Positions 34,880 to 45,900 are shown, counted from the first letter of the stretch. The stretch: DNA of 64,000 nucleotides from Brucella tritici (GCF_008932295.1 NZ_WBWA01000010.1:78457-142456); one strand, 5' to 3'. A program made the numbers and translations. Notes: generated by a model not told the origin, from the letters alone.

Positions 34880-37456
34880 ATGCCAGAGTTCGGCGCAACG
34901 GGGATTTTGCGGAATGTTTCCGCAATCGTTACTGGCAGGCAATGGCGTCCTGCCGCCCATGTTGCAAAGCCGTTCGCATGGCTTGCCCCGAAAAAAGCCC
35001 TGATGAAGGCCTCCGTTTCTCTCGCGACGCTTTTCGCAGTCGTGCCCGCTTTCGCGCAAGGTACGGAATCGGCGCGCATCGCCCTGCCCTTTGGCGGCGG
35101 CAGTATCGGTGCTTTCGAGGTCATCCAGTTTTCCATGTTCCTTGGCGTTATGGGCGCAGCGCTGCTTTCTGCCGGCTGGCTGATCCGCGAACGGTCGCGC
35201 GTTGCCGCGGAAAACAAGGAACTGCGTTCCAAATTCGCCGACCTCAATCTTGTCGCCCAGCGCAATGAAGCCCTGCTCAACCTCAAGGATCAGCGCATCG
35301 TGGTCTGGGATGGCCACAACACGCGCGCTGAAGTCGTGGGGCTGCTGCCGGACGAAAGCGCTGCCCCGCAGGATCGTTCGACCTTTCTGGCTTTTGGCCG
35401 CTGGCTGCGTCCCCAATCGGTCGTGGCGCTTGAGCGCGCCATCGGATCGCTGCGCGAACAGGCGCGGTCTTTCGACCTCACAGTTGAAACCGTCAACGGC
35501 ACCCTCCTCGACGTGCGCGGACGCACATCGGGCGGCTTTGCCGTGGCGCGCTTCCTCAGCCTGCAGGGCGTGCAGGCTGAACGCGCGGCGCTGCAGGCGC
35601 AAAACCGCGAATTTTCCGAGCGTATCGAATTATTCCGGCGTCTTCTTGATCGGATCGACCAGCCGGTCTGGACCCGCGACGCCGGTGGCCGCGTCGAATG
35701 GGTCAATGCTGCCTATGCGCAGGCTGTCGATATGGCCGACGCAAGCCAGGTCATTTCCGAAGGGCGCGAGCTTTTCGGCGCACAAGCGCGTCAGCGTCTG
35801 GAGCGTGACCGCTTTGCCGAGCCTGTCCTGCAGGACCAGCTGACGGCTGTGGTGCACGGTGACCGCCGCCTTTTCAACGTGACGGACGTAAGCGCGGAAA
35901 CGGGTTCTGTCGGCCTCGGTTTCGACCAGACCGAAGTGCAGGCGGTGCGCGAAGAACTGAACCGCACCATGAAGAGCCATGCCGAAACGCTCGACCAGCT
36001 TTCGACTGCTGTGGCGATTTTCGATCCCGAGATGAAGCTGCAATTCTTCAATCAGGCTTTTGCCAAGCTGTGGTCGCTCGATACGGCATGGCTGGAATCA
36101 CAGCCGAGCAACACGCTGATCCTCGACCGCCTGCGTTCGGAAGGCAAACTTCCGGAACAGCCGGAATGGCGCAAATGGAAGGATTCGGTGCTTTCCGCCT
36201 ATCGCGCTGTCGAGCCGCAGGAACATATGTGGCATCTGCCGGATACACGGACGATGCGCGTCGTCGCCAATCCGCATCCGCAAGGCGGCGTGACCTGGTT
36301 CTTCGAGAACATGACCGAAAAGTTCGAACTTGAAGGCCGTTACAACACGCTCATCAAGGTACAGGGCGAAACGCTCGACCATCTGGCGGAAGCCGTGGCG
36401 GTGTTCGGTTCCGATGGCCGTATCCGGCTTTCCAATCCGTCCTTTGCCGACCTTTGGGCGCTGCCGATGCCGCTCATTGTCGAAGGCACGCATATTTCGT
36501 CGATTGCCAAGATTTGCGGGGAGCGCGGCGGCAACGGCTTGTGGGACGATTTCGTCTCCACCGTCACCGGCTTCCTCGACAAACGCGACGGGCGCATGGG
36601 GCAGGTGGAGCTGGATGACGGCACCATCCTTTCCTTCGCCGTGGTGCCGCTGCCGAAGGGCCAGACCATGCTGACCTTTATCGACGTCACCGATACGGTG
36701 CGCGTCGAACGGGCGCTCAAGGAAAAGAACGAGGCGCTGGAACTGGCCGACCAGATCAAGAACGATTTCGTCCAGCACGTTTCCTATGAGCTGCGTTCAC
36801 CGCTGACCAACATCATCGGCTTTACCGAACTGTTGCAGACACCGGCTTTCGGGTCGCTCAACGAGCGCCAGATCGAATATCTCGACCATATCAGCACGTC
36901 GTCATCGGTATTGCTGACCATCGTCAATGATATTCTCGATCTTGCTACCGTCGATGCAGGCATCATGGAACTGGAGGTGGGCGAAGTTTCCGTCGTGGAA
37001 GCGATTTCCGCCGCTGCCTCTCGCGTCGGTGAGCGCATGCGCGATCACGATATCGGGCTCGACATCGACATTGCCGACGACGTGGACGTATTCAAGGCCG
37101 ATGCGAACCGCGTCCGTCAGGTGCTTTTCAACCTTTTGTCGAATGCGACCAACTATGCGCCGGAAGGTTCCAGCATCCAGTTGCAGGTAGCGCGCGAGGG
37201 GTCGGAAGTGGTCTTTGCCGTCCACGATGACGGTCCCGGCATGCCCGGAGAAGTGCTCGACACGGTTTTCAAGCGCTTCCAGTCCTATCCGAATGGCGGC
37301 CGCCGCCGTGGTGCGGGACTCGGACTTGCCATCGTCAAGAGCTTTGTCGAGCTGCATGGCGGATCGGTCGATATCGATACGGGTTCCGGTCGTGGAACAA
37401 CGGTGATTTGCCGTTTTCCGTCGGAAACACGCAGCTTCCGCGTCGCCGCCGAATAA
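34880..37456 (+). CDS. divL: DivL-type tyrosine pseudo-histidine kinase
   Basis: A PAS-rich sensor kinase in which the phosphoacceptor histidine is tyrosine: the H-box reads FVQHVSYELRSPLTNIIGF, with Tyr636 counted from the ATG at 34880. This is the hallmark of DivL, which regulates CckA and hence CtrA at the cell pole in Caulobacter and rhizobia. Two N-terminal hydrophobic segments (about 41-60 and 79-100) are followed by PAS-like repeats, HisKA-like helices and an intact ATPase domain (VLFNLLSNATNYAP, HDDGPGMPGE, GAGLGLAIVKSFVELHGG). AAGGA precedes the ATG; an upstream TTG at 34808 is less likely. The protein is 858 residues and is followed by tsaE-amgK. Confidence 0.9.
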   Translation: MPEFGATGILRNVSAIVTGRQWRPAAHVAKPFAWLAPKKALMKASVSLATLFAVVPAFAQGTESARIALPFGGGSIGAFEVIQFSMFLGVMGAALLSAGWLIRERSRVAAENKELRSKFADLNLVAQRNEALLNLKDQRIVVWDGHNTRAEVVGLLPDESAAPQDRSTFLAFGRWLRPQSVVALERAIGSLREQARSFDLTVETVNGTLLDVRGRTSGGFAVARFLSLQGVQAERAALQAQNREFSERIELFRRLLDRIDQPVWTRDAGGRVEWVNAAYAQAVDMADASQVISEGRELFGAQARQRLERDRFAEPVLQDQLTAVVHGDRRLFNVTDVSAETGSVGLGFDQTEVQAVREELNRTMKSHAETLDQLSTAVAIFDPEMKLQFFNQAFAKLWSLDTAWLESQPSNTLILDRLRSEGKLPEQPEWRKWKDSVLSAYRAVEPQEHMWHLPDTRTMRVVANPHPQGGVTWFFENMTEKFELEGRYNTLIKVQGETLDHLAEAVAVFGSDGRIRLSNPSFADLWALPMPLIVEGTHISSIAKICGERGGNGLWDDFVSTVTGFLDKRDGRMGQVELDDGTILSFAVVPLPKGQTMLTFIDVTDTVRVERALKEKNEALELADQIKNDFVQHVSYELRSPLTNIIGFTELLQTPAFGSLNERQIEYLDHISTSSSVLLTIVNDILDLATVDAGIMELEVGEVSVVEAISAAASRVGERMRDHDIGLDIDIADDVDVFKADANRVRQVLFNLLSNATNYAPEGSSIQLQVAREGSEVVFAVHDDGPGMPGEVLDTVFKRFQSYPNGGRRRGAGLGLAIVKSFVELHGGSVDIDTGSGRGTTVICRFPSETRSFRVAAE

Positions 37457-37470
37457 GGTAAAGGGTGCCC

Positions 37471-39000
37471 ATGAGCGCCTCACAATCCAGCATCAGCTAT
37501 TTCTTGCCCGACGAAGCTGCAACGCAGCGTTTCGGCGAGGATTTCGCCCTCGCCCTGCAAAAGGGCGATCTCGTCACGCTTTCAGGCGATTTGGGGGCGG
37601 GAAAATCCTCGCTTGCCCGCGCGATTATTCGGGCAATCGCCGATGATGAGGAGCTGGACGTACCAAGTCCGACTTTCACGCTGGTACAAAGCTACGAGAC
37701 TTTGCGCATTCCTGTTGCCCATGCCGATCTCTACCGTATTTCACACGGCGAAGAACTGGATGAGCTGGGACTGCCGGAGTTTCTGGAAGATGGCGTGGTT
37801 CTGGCCGAATGGCCGGAGCAGGCCGAGGGTTTCCTGCCTGAACCATCACTTGCTGTCACGCTAAGCCATGAAGGGGCAGGGCGGCGTATTGCCGTGTCGG
37901 GACCAGCGGCTGCGATCCAGCGGCTGGAACGCAGCCATGCGATACGCACATTTCTGGACCTCCATGACCGTGCCGATGCAACGCGCCGCTATTTGCAGGG
38001 TGATGCGTCACCACGCAAATACGAGACGATCCGTACGGCTGCGCGCGGCGTCGAGATTTTGATGAATGCGCCGCAGATGCCCTATGATCCGCCGCTGCGC
38101 GACGGAAAAACCTATCGGCAGATTGCGCATCTTGCGGAAAACATCCTTGCCTTTGTCGCTGTCGATGCGCTTCTCGACAGCCATGGTTTTCGCGTGCCGC
38201 AAATGCGTGCCGCCGATCTCGATGCCGGTTTTCTCATCCTTGAGAATCTCGGAACCGAGGGCGTGCGGGCAGCTTCGGGTGAACCTGTTGCGGAACGCTA
38301 TGAGGCCGCCGGACGTTTTCTGGCGCATCTGCATGGCGTTGGCTGGCCAGACCATGCACCTGTGGCGGGGCATCCCGACCACATCATTGCTGGCTTTGAC
38401 CGCGATGCGATGATGATTGAGGTCAGCCTGATCGGCCAGTGGTACGCGCCGCGCATGATGGGCAGGCAACTTACAGACGCAGAAAAGCAAGCTTACGAAG
38501 CCGTATGGGGTCATGTGATCGCCGACATTGCCGATGTTGAGAAGAGCCTGCTCTTGCGCGACTATCATTCGCCCAACCTGTTCTGGTTCCCGGAGGCGGG
38601 AGGCAAGGACAAGATCGGTGTCATCGATTTTCAGGATGCGATGATTGGACCGGCAGCCTATGACGTGGCCTCGCTGGCCCTTGATGCGCGTGTGACGATT
38701 TCGCCGGAGCTGGAACAGGCTGTGGTCGCTGCCTATTGCGATGAGCGTCGCGCGCTTGGACATGCGTTCGACGAGGCTTTGTTCCGCAAGGCCTATGCGG
38801 CGATGGGTGCACAGCGTAACGCCAAGCTGCTCGGCCTTTTCGTCCGGCTCGATGAGCGCGATGGTAAGCCGGATTACCTAAAACACCTGCCACGCATTCA
38901 TGACTATCTCGGCCGTGTGCTGAAGCATCCCGTCATGGCGCCAGTGGCGGCGTGGTTTGAGGAATTGGGATTGATGCAGCAGGAAGAGGCCGCGCAATGA
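37471..39000 (+). CDS. tsaE-amgK: TsaE-AmgK fusion: tRNA t6A ATPase joined to sugar (MurNAc/GlcNAc) kinase
   Basis: The first 150 residues are TsaE, the ATPase needed for t6A tRNA modification: SGDLGAGKSSLARAIIR (Walker A, Lys45), VPSPTFTLVQSYE and DLYRISHGEELDELGL. The remaining 350 residues are an aminoglycoside-phosphotransferase-fold kinase of the AmgK type, with LLLRDYHSPNLFWF (catalytic Asp and Asn) and IGVIDFQDAMIGPAAYDVASL. AmgK phosphorylates the anomeric position of MurNAc in wall recycling; its partner murU overlaps the next 4 bases, supporting the call. ATG 37471 has AAGGG upstream. Confidence 0.9.
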   Translation: MSASQSSISYFLPDEAATQRFGEDFALALQKGDLVTLSGDLGAGKSSLARAIIRAIADDEELDVPSPTFTLVQSYETLRIPVAHADLYRISHGEELDELGLPEFLEDGVVLAEWPEQAEGFLPEPSLAVTLSHEGAGRRIAVSGPAAAIQRLERSHAIRTFLDLHDRADATRRYLQGDASPRKYETIRTAARGVEILMNAPQMPYDPPLRDGKTYRQIAHLAENILAFVAVDALLDSHGFRVPQMRAADLDAGFLILENLGTEGVRAASGEPVAERYEAAGRFLAHLHGVGWPDHAPVAGHPDHIIAGFDRDAMMIEVSLIGQWYAPRMMGRQLTDAEKQAYEAVWGHVIADIADVEKSLLLRDYHSPNLFWFPEAGGKDKIGVIDFQDAMIGPAAYDVASLALDARVTISPELEQAVVAAYCDERRALGHAFDEALFRKAYAAMGAQRNAKLLGLFVRLDERDGKPDYLKHLPRIHDYLGRVLKHPVMAPVAAWFEELGLMQQEEAAQ

Positions 39001-39728
39001 AAATGCCTGAAATGGGCCCGAAGACGGCTATGGTTCTTGCCGCCGGACTTGGCAAGCGCATGCGTCCCATCACCGAAACCATTCCGAAGCCGCTGGTCAA
39101 GGTAGCGGGCAGGCCCTTGATCGACTGGGGGCTTGATGCAGCGGCGCAGGCGGGCATTGGTACGGCAATCGTCAATGTGCACTATTTAGCCGACCAACTG
39201 GAAGAGCATCTGCGTCATCGCAACGATCTCAGTGTTGTGATTTCGGACGAACGCGAAATGCTGCTCGATTCCGCTGGCGGTATTGTGAAGGCGCTGCCGC
39301 TGCTCGGAGCAGAGCCGTTTTTTATTCTGAATGCCGACACATTCTGGGTCGGCGACGAGAAGGTTCCCAATCTGTCGGCGCTTGCTGAGGCCTGGGACGC
39401 GGACCGGATGGATATTCTTCTGATGACGGCGCGTCTCGATCAGGAAACGGGCTATGAAGGCAAGGGTGATTTCGTTGCCGACGAAAACGGGCATCTGCGC
39501 CGCGCACGGGACGTCTCGGGCGAGCCGGTGATCTATGCGGGAGCAGGGATCATCCATCCCCGCATCTTCGCTGACGCCGAGCCGGGCGTGTCGTCGCTCA
39601 ACCGCTATTTCGACGAAGCGATTGCAGCCGGTCGCCTTTATGGTATGCCAATGACCGGACATTGGCTGACTGTCGGAACGCCGGACGCAATCGGCGAGGC
39701 GGAGGCAGCGCTTACCGCATTTGCATGA
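38997..39728 (+). CDS. murU: N-acetylmuramate-1-phosphate uridylyltransferase (MurU-like nucleotidyltransferase)
   Basis: MurU makes UDP-MurNAc from MurNAc-1-phosphate in the AmgK-MurU peptidoglycan-recycling bypass, which is linked to fosfomycin tolerance in Pseudomonas. The 243-residue protein has the nucleotidyltransferase signature MVLAAGLGKRMRPITETIPK, PLVKVAGRPLIDW, FFILNADTFWV with the metal-binding Asp, and YAGAGIIHPRIF. The specific substrate is inferred from the overlapping amgK domain; a general sugar-1-phosphate nucleotidyltransferase is the alternative. Confidence 0.87.
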   Translation: MKMPEMGPKTAMVLAAGLGKRMRPITETIPKPLVKVAGRPLIDWGLDAAAQAGIGTAIVNVHYLADQLEEHLRHRNDLSVVISDEREMLLDSAGGIVKALPLLGAEPFFILNADTFWVGDEKVPNLSALAEAWDADRMDILLMTARLDQETGYEGKGDFVADENGHLRRARDVSGEPVIYAGAGIIHPRIFADAEPGVSSLNRYFDEAIAAGRLYGMPMTGHWLTVGTPDAIGEAEAALTAFA

Positions 39729-39741
39729 GGAGGTAGAACGC

Positions 39742-42700
39742 ATGAGCGCACGCAGGCCCGGAGATGGGAAACAGCGTCTGTTTTCAATTCCTCCCGGCAC
39801 GCCATTTCTACCTGCTTTTGCAAAAGCGCTTCTGGAGGGGCGGCTGGTCGAAGGTTTTCCCGGCAGTCCATCCGATCCGCTGGCATTGGCCAATGCAACC
39901 ATCTATGTGCCAACGCGCCGTGCGGCGCGTGCGTTGAGATCGATACTGGTCGATAGGAATCCGGCTAAAAGCGCTATTTTGCCGACGATAAAGCCGCTTG
40001 GCGATGTGGACGAAGATGCCGCTTTCTTCAATGCCGGCTCGTCAGGCGTCTTCGATATCAATCCACCGATTGGTACAGCAGAGCGTCTTCTGCTTCTGGC
40101 ACGGTTGATCCGCCCGTGGCGGGAATCGCTGCCTTCGCATGTACGTGCCCTTTTCGGTGTTGACGACGTTTCGGTTCCGGCAACGACTGCCGATGCAATC
40201 TGGCTTGCCCGCGATCTGGCGGGGCTGATGGATCAGGTCGAAACCGATGGGGCTAAATGGAGCGAGCTTGCCGGAATTGCCCCGGAAGACCTCGCCGACT
40301 GGTGGCAGGTCACGCTCGGCTTTCTCAACATCGTCACCAATCTGTGGCCGGATATTCTGGCAGAACGCCGGCTTTCAAATCCCGCCGCGCATCGCAACGA
40401 TCTCATCTGGAGCGAAGTGAAGCGCCTGCGGGATCATCCGCCCGCCGGGCCGGTTATCGTTGCAGGTTCCACCGGTTCCATACCGGCGACTGCCGAGCTT
40501 ATTTCCGCCATTGCGGACTTGCCGAATGGCGCGGTAGTGCTGCCGGGGCTGGATCGCGATCTGGATGATGCAGCCTGGCAAATGCTGGCATCAGCAACCG
40601 ATAATCCTTCGACCTTCGGTCATCCCCAGTTCGGTTTGCGCAAGCTTCTCGATGCAATGCAGACATTGCGCGGGGACGTGGAACATCTGGACGCTATGCC
40701 TGCCTCCAAGCGCCTGCGCGAGCGGGTGGTCAGCGAAGCGCTTCGCCCGGCGGAGACGACCGATGCATGGGGGCAGCTTGCGCGCGATCCCGATATGCAG
40801 CCGACCGCCTTGCAGGCGGCGGCGCAGACGATTGACCTGATTGAAACCGCGAATGAGCGGGAAGAGGCGCTTACTGTGGCTCTCGTCCTGCGCGATGCGA
40901 TCAATAATGAAGGCAGAACAGCCGCGCTTGTTACAGCAGACCGCAATCTGGCGCGGCGCGTGGTGGGCGAGCTTGCCCGTTTCGGCATTGATGCCGATGA
41001 TTCCGGCGGACGACATCTGCGTGACGTCGAGACCACGACATTGTTGCGGCTGCTGGTCGAGACGGTTTTCAGCCCGGGCGACCCGGTTGCTTTGCTGGCG
41101 CTGGTCAAGCATCCGCTGCTGCGGCTGGAAGCTCCCCGCATCGAGCGACGCCTTGCCGCCGAAACCCTGGAACTCATTGCCTTTCGCGGCGGCACGGGCC
41201 GCGCCTCCGTTCTCGATCTTCCCGCATTTTTCGACCGGCGGCTGGAGGAAAGCGCCAGCCAGCCTTGGCAACCCGTATGGCACGATACGGTCACGCCAGA
41301 CATGATCGCCGCCGCCCGCAATCTTTGCGAAAGCCTGTCTAAGGCGGTGGCGCCATTGGCGCCTTTCGTCATCGCTGGACGCCGGACCGAGATCGGCGAA
41401 ATCGCGCGTGCAACGGTCGAAGCATTGGAAAATCTTGCGCGCAATGAAAAGGCCAGCATCGCGCCTTTCTATTCCGGCGAACGCGGAGAACAGCTCGCTG
41501 CCTTTTTGCGTGGTCTGGTTTCAAGCGAAGCCGGGCTCGACTTTGAAGCTTCGGAATGGCCGGCTGTGCTCGATGCACTGATGGCGGGCGAGACGGTCAA
41601 GCCGCATCCGGGTGGTCATCCGCGCCTCTTCATCTGGGGTGCGCTTGAAGCACGCCTGCAAACCATGGATACGGTGGTGATCGGCGGCCTCAACGAGGGA
41701 AGCTGGCCTGCACGCACCCGCAATGATCCGTTCATGTCACGCCCCATGAAGTCGATGATCGCGCTCGATCCGCCAGAGCGTCGCACCGGCCTTGCCGCCC
41801 ATGACTTCCAGATGGCGCTGGGCCAGGATCATGTCGTGCTGACGCGCTCACAGCGTTCCGATAATGCGCCGACGGTGCCATCGCGCTGGCTGCAGCGGCT
41901 TGAAACTGTGCTGGGCGCAGATGTGACCGCCGAAATGCGCAAGCGTGGGGCGCGTTTCATCCAGTGGTCACGCGAAATCGATCAGGCGCCCGACGTGCCT
42001 TTCGTCAAGCGCCCGGAGCCTGCACCGCCGGTCCTTGCACGCCCGAAGCATTTTTCGGTAACGGAAATCGAAACGCTGCGCCGCGATCCTTATGCGATCT
42101 TCGCCAAGAAAATACTGAAGCTGCGGCCGCTGGAGCCCTTGATCCGTGATCCGGCTGCCGCTGAACGCGGCACTTTGTTCCACGATATTCTGGGGCATTT
42201 CACGCAGGAGGCAATCGATCCACTGGCACCCGATGCCGCAGAGCGGCTGGCGGAACTGGGGCGCATCCTTTTTGCCGACATGGATTTGCCGACAGAAATC
42301 GAGGCTGTGTGGTGGCCGCGCTTCACGGCGCTCATTCCGCAGTTTCTGGCTTGGGAACGCGAGCGCGCCTACAATGTCCAGACCCGCTTTGCCGAGATTT
42401 CATCCGATAAACGTGAGGTCGAAGGGCTTGGCATCACGCTTTCCGGCCGTGCTGACCGCATAGATCTGATGCGTGACGGGACCGCGGAGATCATTGATTA
42501 CAAGACCGGCTCGACACCATCGCCCAAGCAGGCGCATGTGTTGCTGTCGCCGCAGCTGGCGCTGGAAGCAGCGCTTCTGGTGCGCGGTGCGTTTCGGGAA
42601 CTGGGCTCGGTCCGCGCTTCCGATCTGACCTATGTGCGCCTCAAGGCGGGCGGCGAGGTGAAGCCAGAATCGATCCTCAAGATCGGACGACCGCCATCGG

Positions 42701-42900
42701 AAAAAACCGCACCGGCGCTTGGCGAGGAATCCTGGCAGCGGCTGGCGCAGTTGCTGGCGGAGTACCAGAAGCCGGATAAGGGCTACCTGTCGCGCGCATT
42801 GCCGTTTCGCGAGACGGACCTGACAGGCGATTACGACCATCTGGCGCGGGTGCTGGAATGGTCTGCCGGGGGTGATGCTGGCGGGGAGGGCGGCGAGTGA
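39742..42900 (+). CDS. addB: double-strand break repair protein AddB (alphaproteobacterial type)
   Basis: AddB pairs with AddA as a helicase-nuclease that processes double-strand breaks for RecA. The 1052-residue protein (ATG 39742, GAGGAGG upstream) ends with a RecB-like nuclease domain containing GRADRIDLMRDGTAEIIDYK and the catalytic DYKTG. The N-terminus reads SIPPGTPFLPAFAKALLEG without a classical Walker A, and I count a single cysteine in the whole protein, so the four-cysteine iron-sulphur cluster of Bacillus AddB is absent. It overlaps addA. Confidence 0.93.
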   Translation: MSARRPGDGKQRLFSIPPGTPFLPAFAKALLEGRLVEGFPGSPSDPLALANATIYVPTRRAARALRSILVDRNPAKSAILPTIKPLGDVDEDAAFFNAGSSGVFDINPPIGTAERLLLLARLIRPWRESLPSHVRALFGVDDVSVPATTADAIWLARDLAGLMDQVETDGAKWSELAGIAPEDLADWWQVTLGFLNIVTNLWPDILAERRLSNPAAHRNDLIWSEVKRLRDHPPAGPVIVAGSTGSIPATAELISAIADLPNGAVVLPGLDRDLDDAAWQMLASATDNPSTFGHPQFGLRKLLDAMQTLRGDVEHLDAMPASKRLRERVVSEALRPAETTDAWGQLARDPDMQPTALQAAAQTIDLIETANEREEALTVALVLRDAINNEGRTAALVTADRNLARRVVGELARFGIDADDSGGRHLRDVETTTLLRLLVETVFSPGDPVALLALVKHPLLRLEAPRIERRLAAETLELIAFRGGTGRASVLDLPAFFDRRLEESASQPWQPVWHDTVTPDMIAAARNLCESLSKAVAPLAPFVIAGRRTEIGEIARATVEALENLARNEKASIAPFYSGERGEQLAAFLRGLVSSEAGLDFEASEWPAVLDALMAGETVKPHPGGHPRLFIWGALEARLQTMDTVVIGGLNEGSWPARTRNDPFMSRPMKSMIALDPPERRTGLAAHDFQMALGQDHVVLTRSQRSDNAPTVPSRWLQRLETVLGADVTAEMRKRGARFIQWSREIDQAPDVPFVKRPEPAPPVLARPKHFSVTEIETLRRDPYAIFAKKILKLRPLEPLIRDPAAAERGTLFHDILGHFTQEAIDPLAPDAAERLAELGRILFADMDLPTEIEAVWWPRFTALIPQFLAWERERAYNVQTRFAEISSDKREVEGLGITLSGRADRIDLMRDGTAEIIDYKTGSTPSPKQAHVLLSPQLALEAALLVRGAFRELGSVRASDLTYVRLKAGGEVKPESILKIGRPPSEKTAPALGEESWQRLAQLLAEYQKPDKGYLSRALPFRETDLTGDYDHLARVLEWSAGGDAGGEGGE

Positions 42901-45900
42901 AAAAAGCACCTATTATCCCTGAAGAAACGCTGCGGGCGCAAAGCAACGCAGCAAATCCGGCAGCTTCCGTCTGGGTGTCGGCCAATGCGGGTTCCGGCAA
43001 GACGCATGTTCTGACCGAACGTGTTATCCGTCTGTTGCTGGAAGGCACGGACCCGTCCAAGATTCTCTGCCTCACCTATACGAAGGCAGCGGCGGCGGTG
43101 ATGCAGAACCGTGTGTTCATGCGGCTTTCGGAATGGGCTGTCCTGCCCGATATCGAACTTGCCGAACGTCTGAAGTCGCTTGAAGGCCGCAGACCGGGTG
43201 ATGCCCGTCTTGCAGCAGCGCGACGGCTGTTCGCGCGCGCGCTGGAAACACCGGGCGGACTTAAAATCCAGACTATCCATGCTTTCTGCGAAGCGATCCT
43301 GCACCAGTTCCCGCTTGAGGCGAACATTGCCGGTCATTTCGAGATGATGGACGATCTGATGCAGGCAGTCCTTGTCGGTGAAGCACGGCGTCAGTTGCTC
43401 GAAACCGCGCATGGCGGCGGCGATATTGAGCTCGCAGCGGCCTTTGCCGATGTTCTGCAGGCATCGGGCGAGATGGGGCTTCAATCGCTTCTGGATGAGG
43501 CGGTGAGCAGGCGCAACGGCCTGCAGACCTATATAGCCGAACTGGGCGTGGCGGCGCATCGCAGCGAAGCCCTGCACCGGGCTTTCCGCTTCGATCCGCT
43601 AACCAGCGAAGACGATCTCGTCGCCGATCTCTGGCCGATACCGGAATTTTCCGACGACGCACTCGACCTCATCATGTCGATCCAGAAGGGGGCGTCTCGC
43701 GCGCAGGATTTTGCGCTGCAACTCCGGCGTTTCGAAAAGGTGACAAGCCAGCGTGACCGCGAGGCCGTGTTGCGTGCGGCCTTCCTCAAAAGCACGGGCG
43801 AACCGAAATCCGGCTCCTATGTCGGCTCGGCAGCGGTCAAGAAACTTCTGCCGGATTTCGAAGAGGATTTCGACGCGGCAGCGGCGCGTGTCGAACAGGG
43901 GCTCGACCGGCTGAAGGAATTACGCCTTGTGCGGCTCAATCTGGCCGCGCTGACGCTGATCGACAATCTGCTGCAACGCTATCACGACCTGAAACGTCAG
44001 CGCGGCCTGCTCGATTTCGAGGACCTCATCACCCGGACCGTGGCACTGCTGGCCCGTAATGGGGCAGGGCAGTGGGTGCAGTACAAGCTCGATCGCGGCA
44101 TCGACCATATTCTGGTCGACGAGGCGCAGGATACCAGTCCCGACCAGTGGCAGGTAATCCGCATGCTGTCGGAAGAGTTTTTTTCCGGCCTCGGCCAGCG
44201 CAATATCAGTCGCACGCTCTTTGCAGTCGGTGACGAGAAACAGTCGATCTATTCGTTCCAGGGCGCGGTGCCGGAGGATTTCGCGGCACAGGGGCGGTCC
44301 GTCAGTCTTCGCGCGGAAGATGCCGAGCTGAAGTTCGAGCGCGTCAGCCTCAATTTCTCGTTCCGATCCGCACCCGATGTCTTGCAGGCGGTGGACGAGG
44401 TTTTTGCGAGACCCGAGGCCAATCGGGGCCTTGCGGGCGCAACGGTCCATGAAGCCATCCGTTCCGATGCGCCGGGCGAGGTGGAAATCTGGGATATGCT
44501 GACGCCGGAAGTGGTGGAAGAGCCCGACGACTGGCGCGTGCCGGTCGATCATCTGGCCGCACCCGCTGTCCGGCTGGCGGATCAGATCGCGGCTACCATT
44601 CGCCACTGGCTGGATCGCGGCGAACCCATTCCGGGCCAGAACCGGCGGATCATGCCGCGTGACATTATGGTTCTGGTACGAAAGCGCGACCAGTTCATGC
44701 CTGCTCTGTCGCGGGCGCTGAAAAACCTGTCCGTTCCGGTGGCCGGTGCAGACCGCCTGCGGCTCACCAGCCATATCGCCATTCAGGACCTGATGGCGCT
44801 CGGCCGTTTCGTGCTCCAGCCTTCGGACGATCTTTCGCTGGCATCGGTATTGAAGAGCCCACTATTCGGTTGGGATGACGACCAGCTCTTCGAACTTGCC
44901 CATCCGCGCGGTTCAGGTCTCACATTGTTCGAGCGGCTTTATCAGGTCTCGCGTAGTGATGCCGCGCTGGCCGAATTGCACAAGACGCTGAGCCGCTGGC
45001 GCAATATGGCCGATACGATGCCGGTGTTCGAATTCTATGCACGCATATTGAGTGCGGATGGTGCGCGGCGAAAACTTCTGGCGAGGTTGGGGCCGGAGGC
45101 GGGCGACATCATCGACGAATTCCAGAATTATGCGCTTTCCGCCGAGCGTGCCGGTCTGCCCGGCCTGCAAGCCTTCCTTGAAACGCTGGAAGCGGCATCG
45201 CCTGAAATCAAGCGCGAACTGGATCAGGGGCGCAATGAAGTGCGCATCATGACTGTCCATGCCGCCAAGGGGCTGGAAGGGGCGGTGGTATTTCTCGTTG
45301 ATCCGGGAAGCGCGGTCTGGACTGGCAGTCGTGCGCCAAAGCTCATTCCTTTTGACTTTTCGAATGATAGTCCGTCGGTGAAAGGCTATCTCTGGCAACC
45401 GAATGCCGGATACCAGACCGGCTTCACGACCGCTCAGATCGAGAAGCTGAAAACGCGGGCGGAGGAAGAATATCGCCGCCTGCTCTATGTCGGCATGACG
45501 CGGGCCGAAGACCGGCTCATCATCTGCGGCTATCGCGGCGCGCGCGAAAGCGGCGAAACATGGCACCGTCTTGTCGAGGATGCGCTGGCCACCAAGGCCG
45601 AGACATTCGCGCATCCCGTGCTGAAAGTCGCCGCAAGGCGCTATCGCAACACACCGCGCGGAATGGTCGAGATTGCCGATCAGGATAGAACCGAGGACCA
45701 CGCGCTGCCGTCACTGCCGCTCGATTATCTACGACCGATAAAGCCGGAAATCGGGCTGCCACGACCGCTGGCGCCGTCTGGAGCGTCGGCATTGATCGAA
45801 GCGGATGAGGAGCCGCCGCTCGATACGTTTTCGCCGGTTCTGGGGCCGGCCAATGGGACGCCAGCCTTCGCGTTGCGACGCGGCACGGCGATTCATATGC

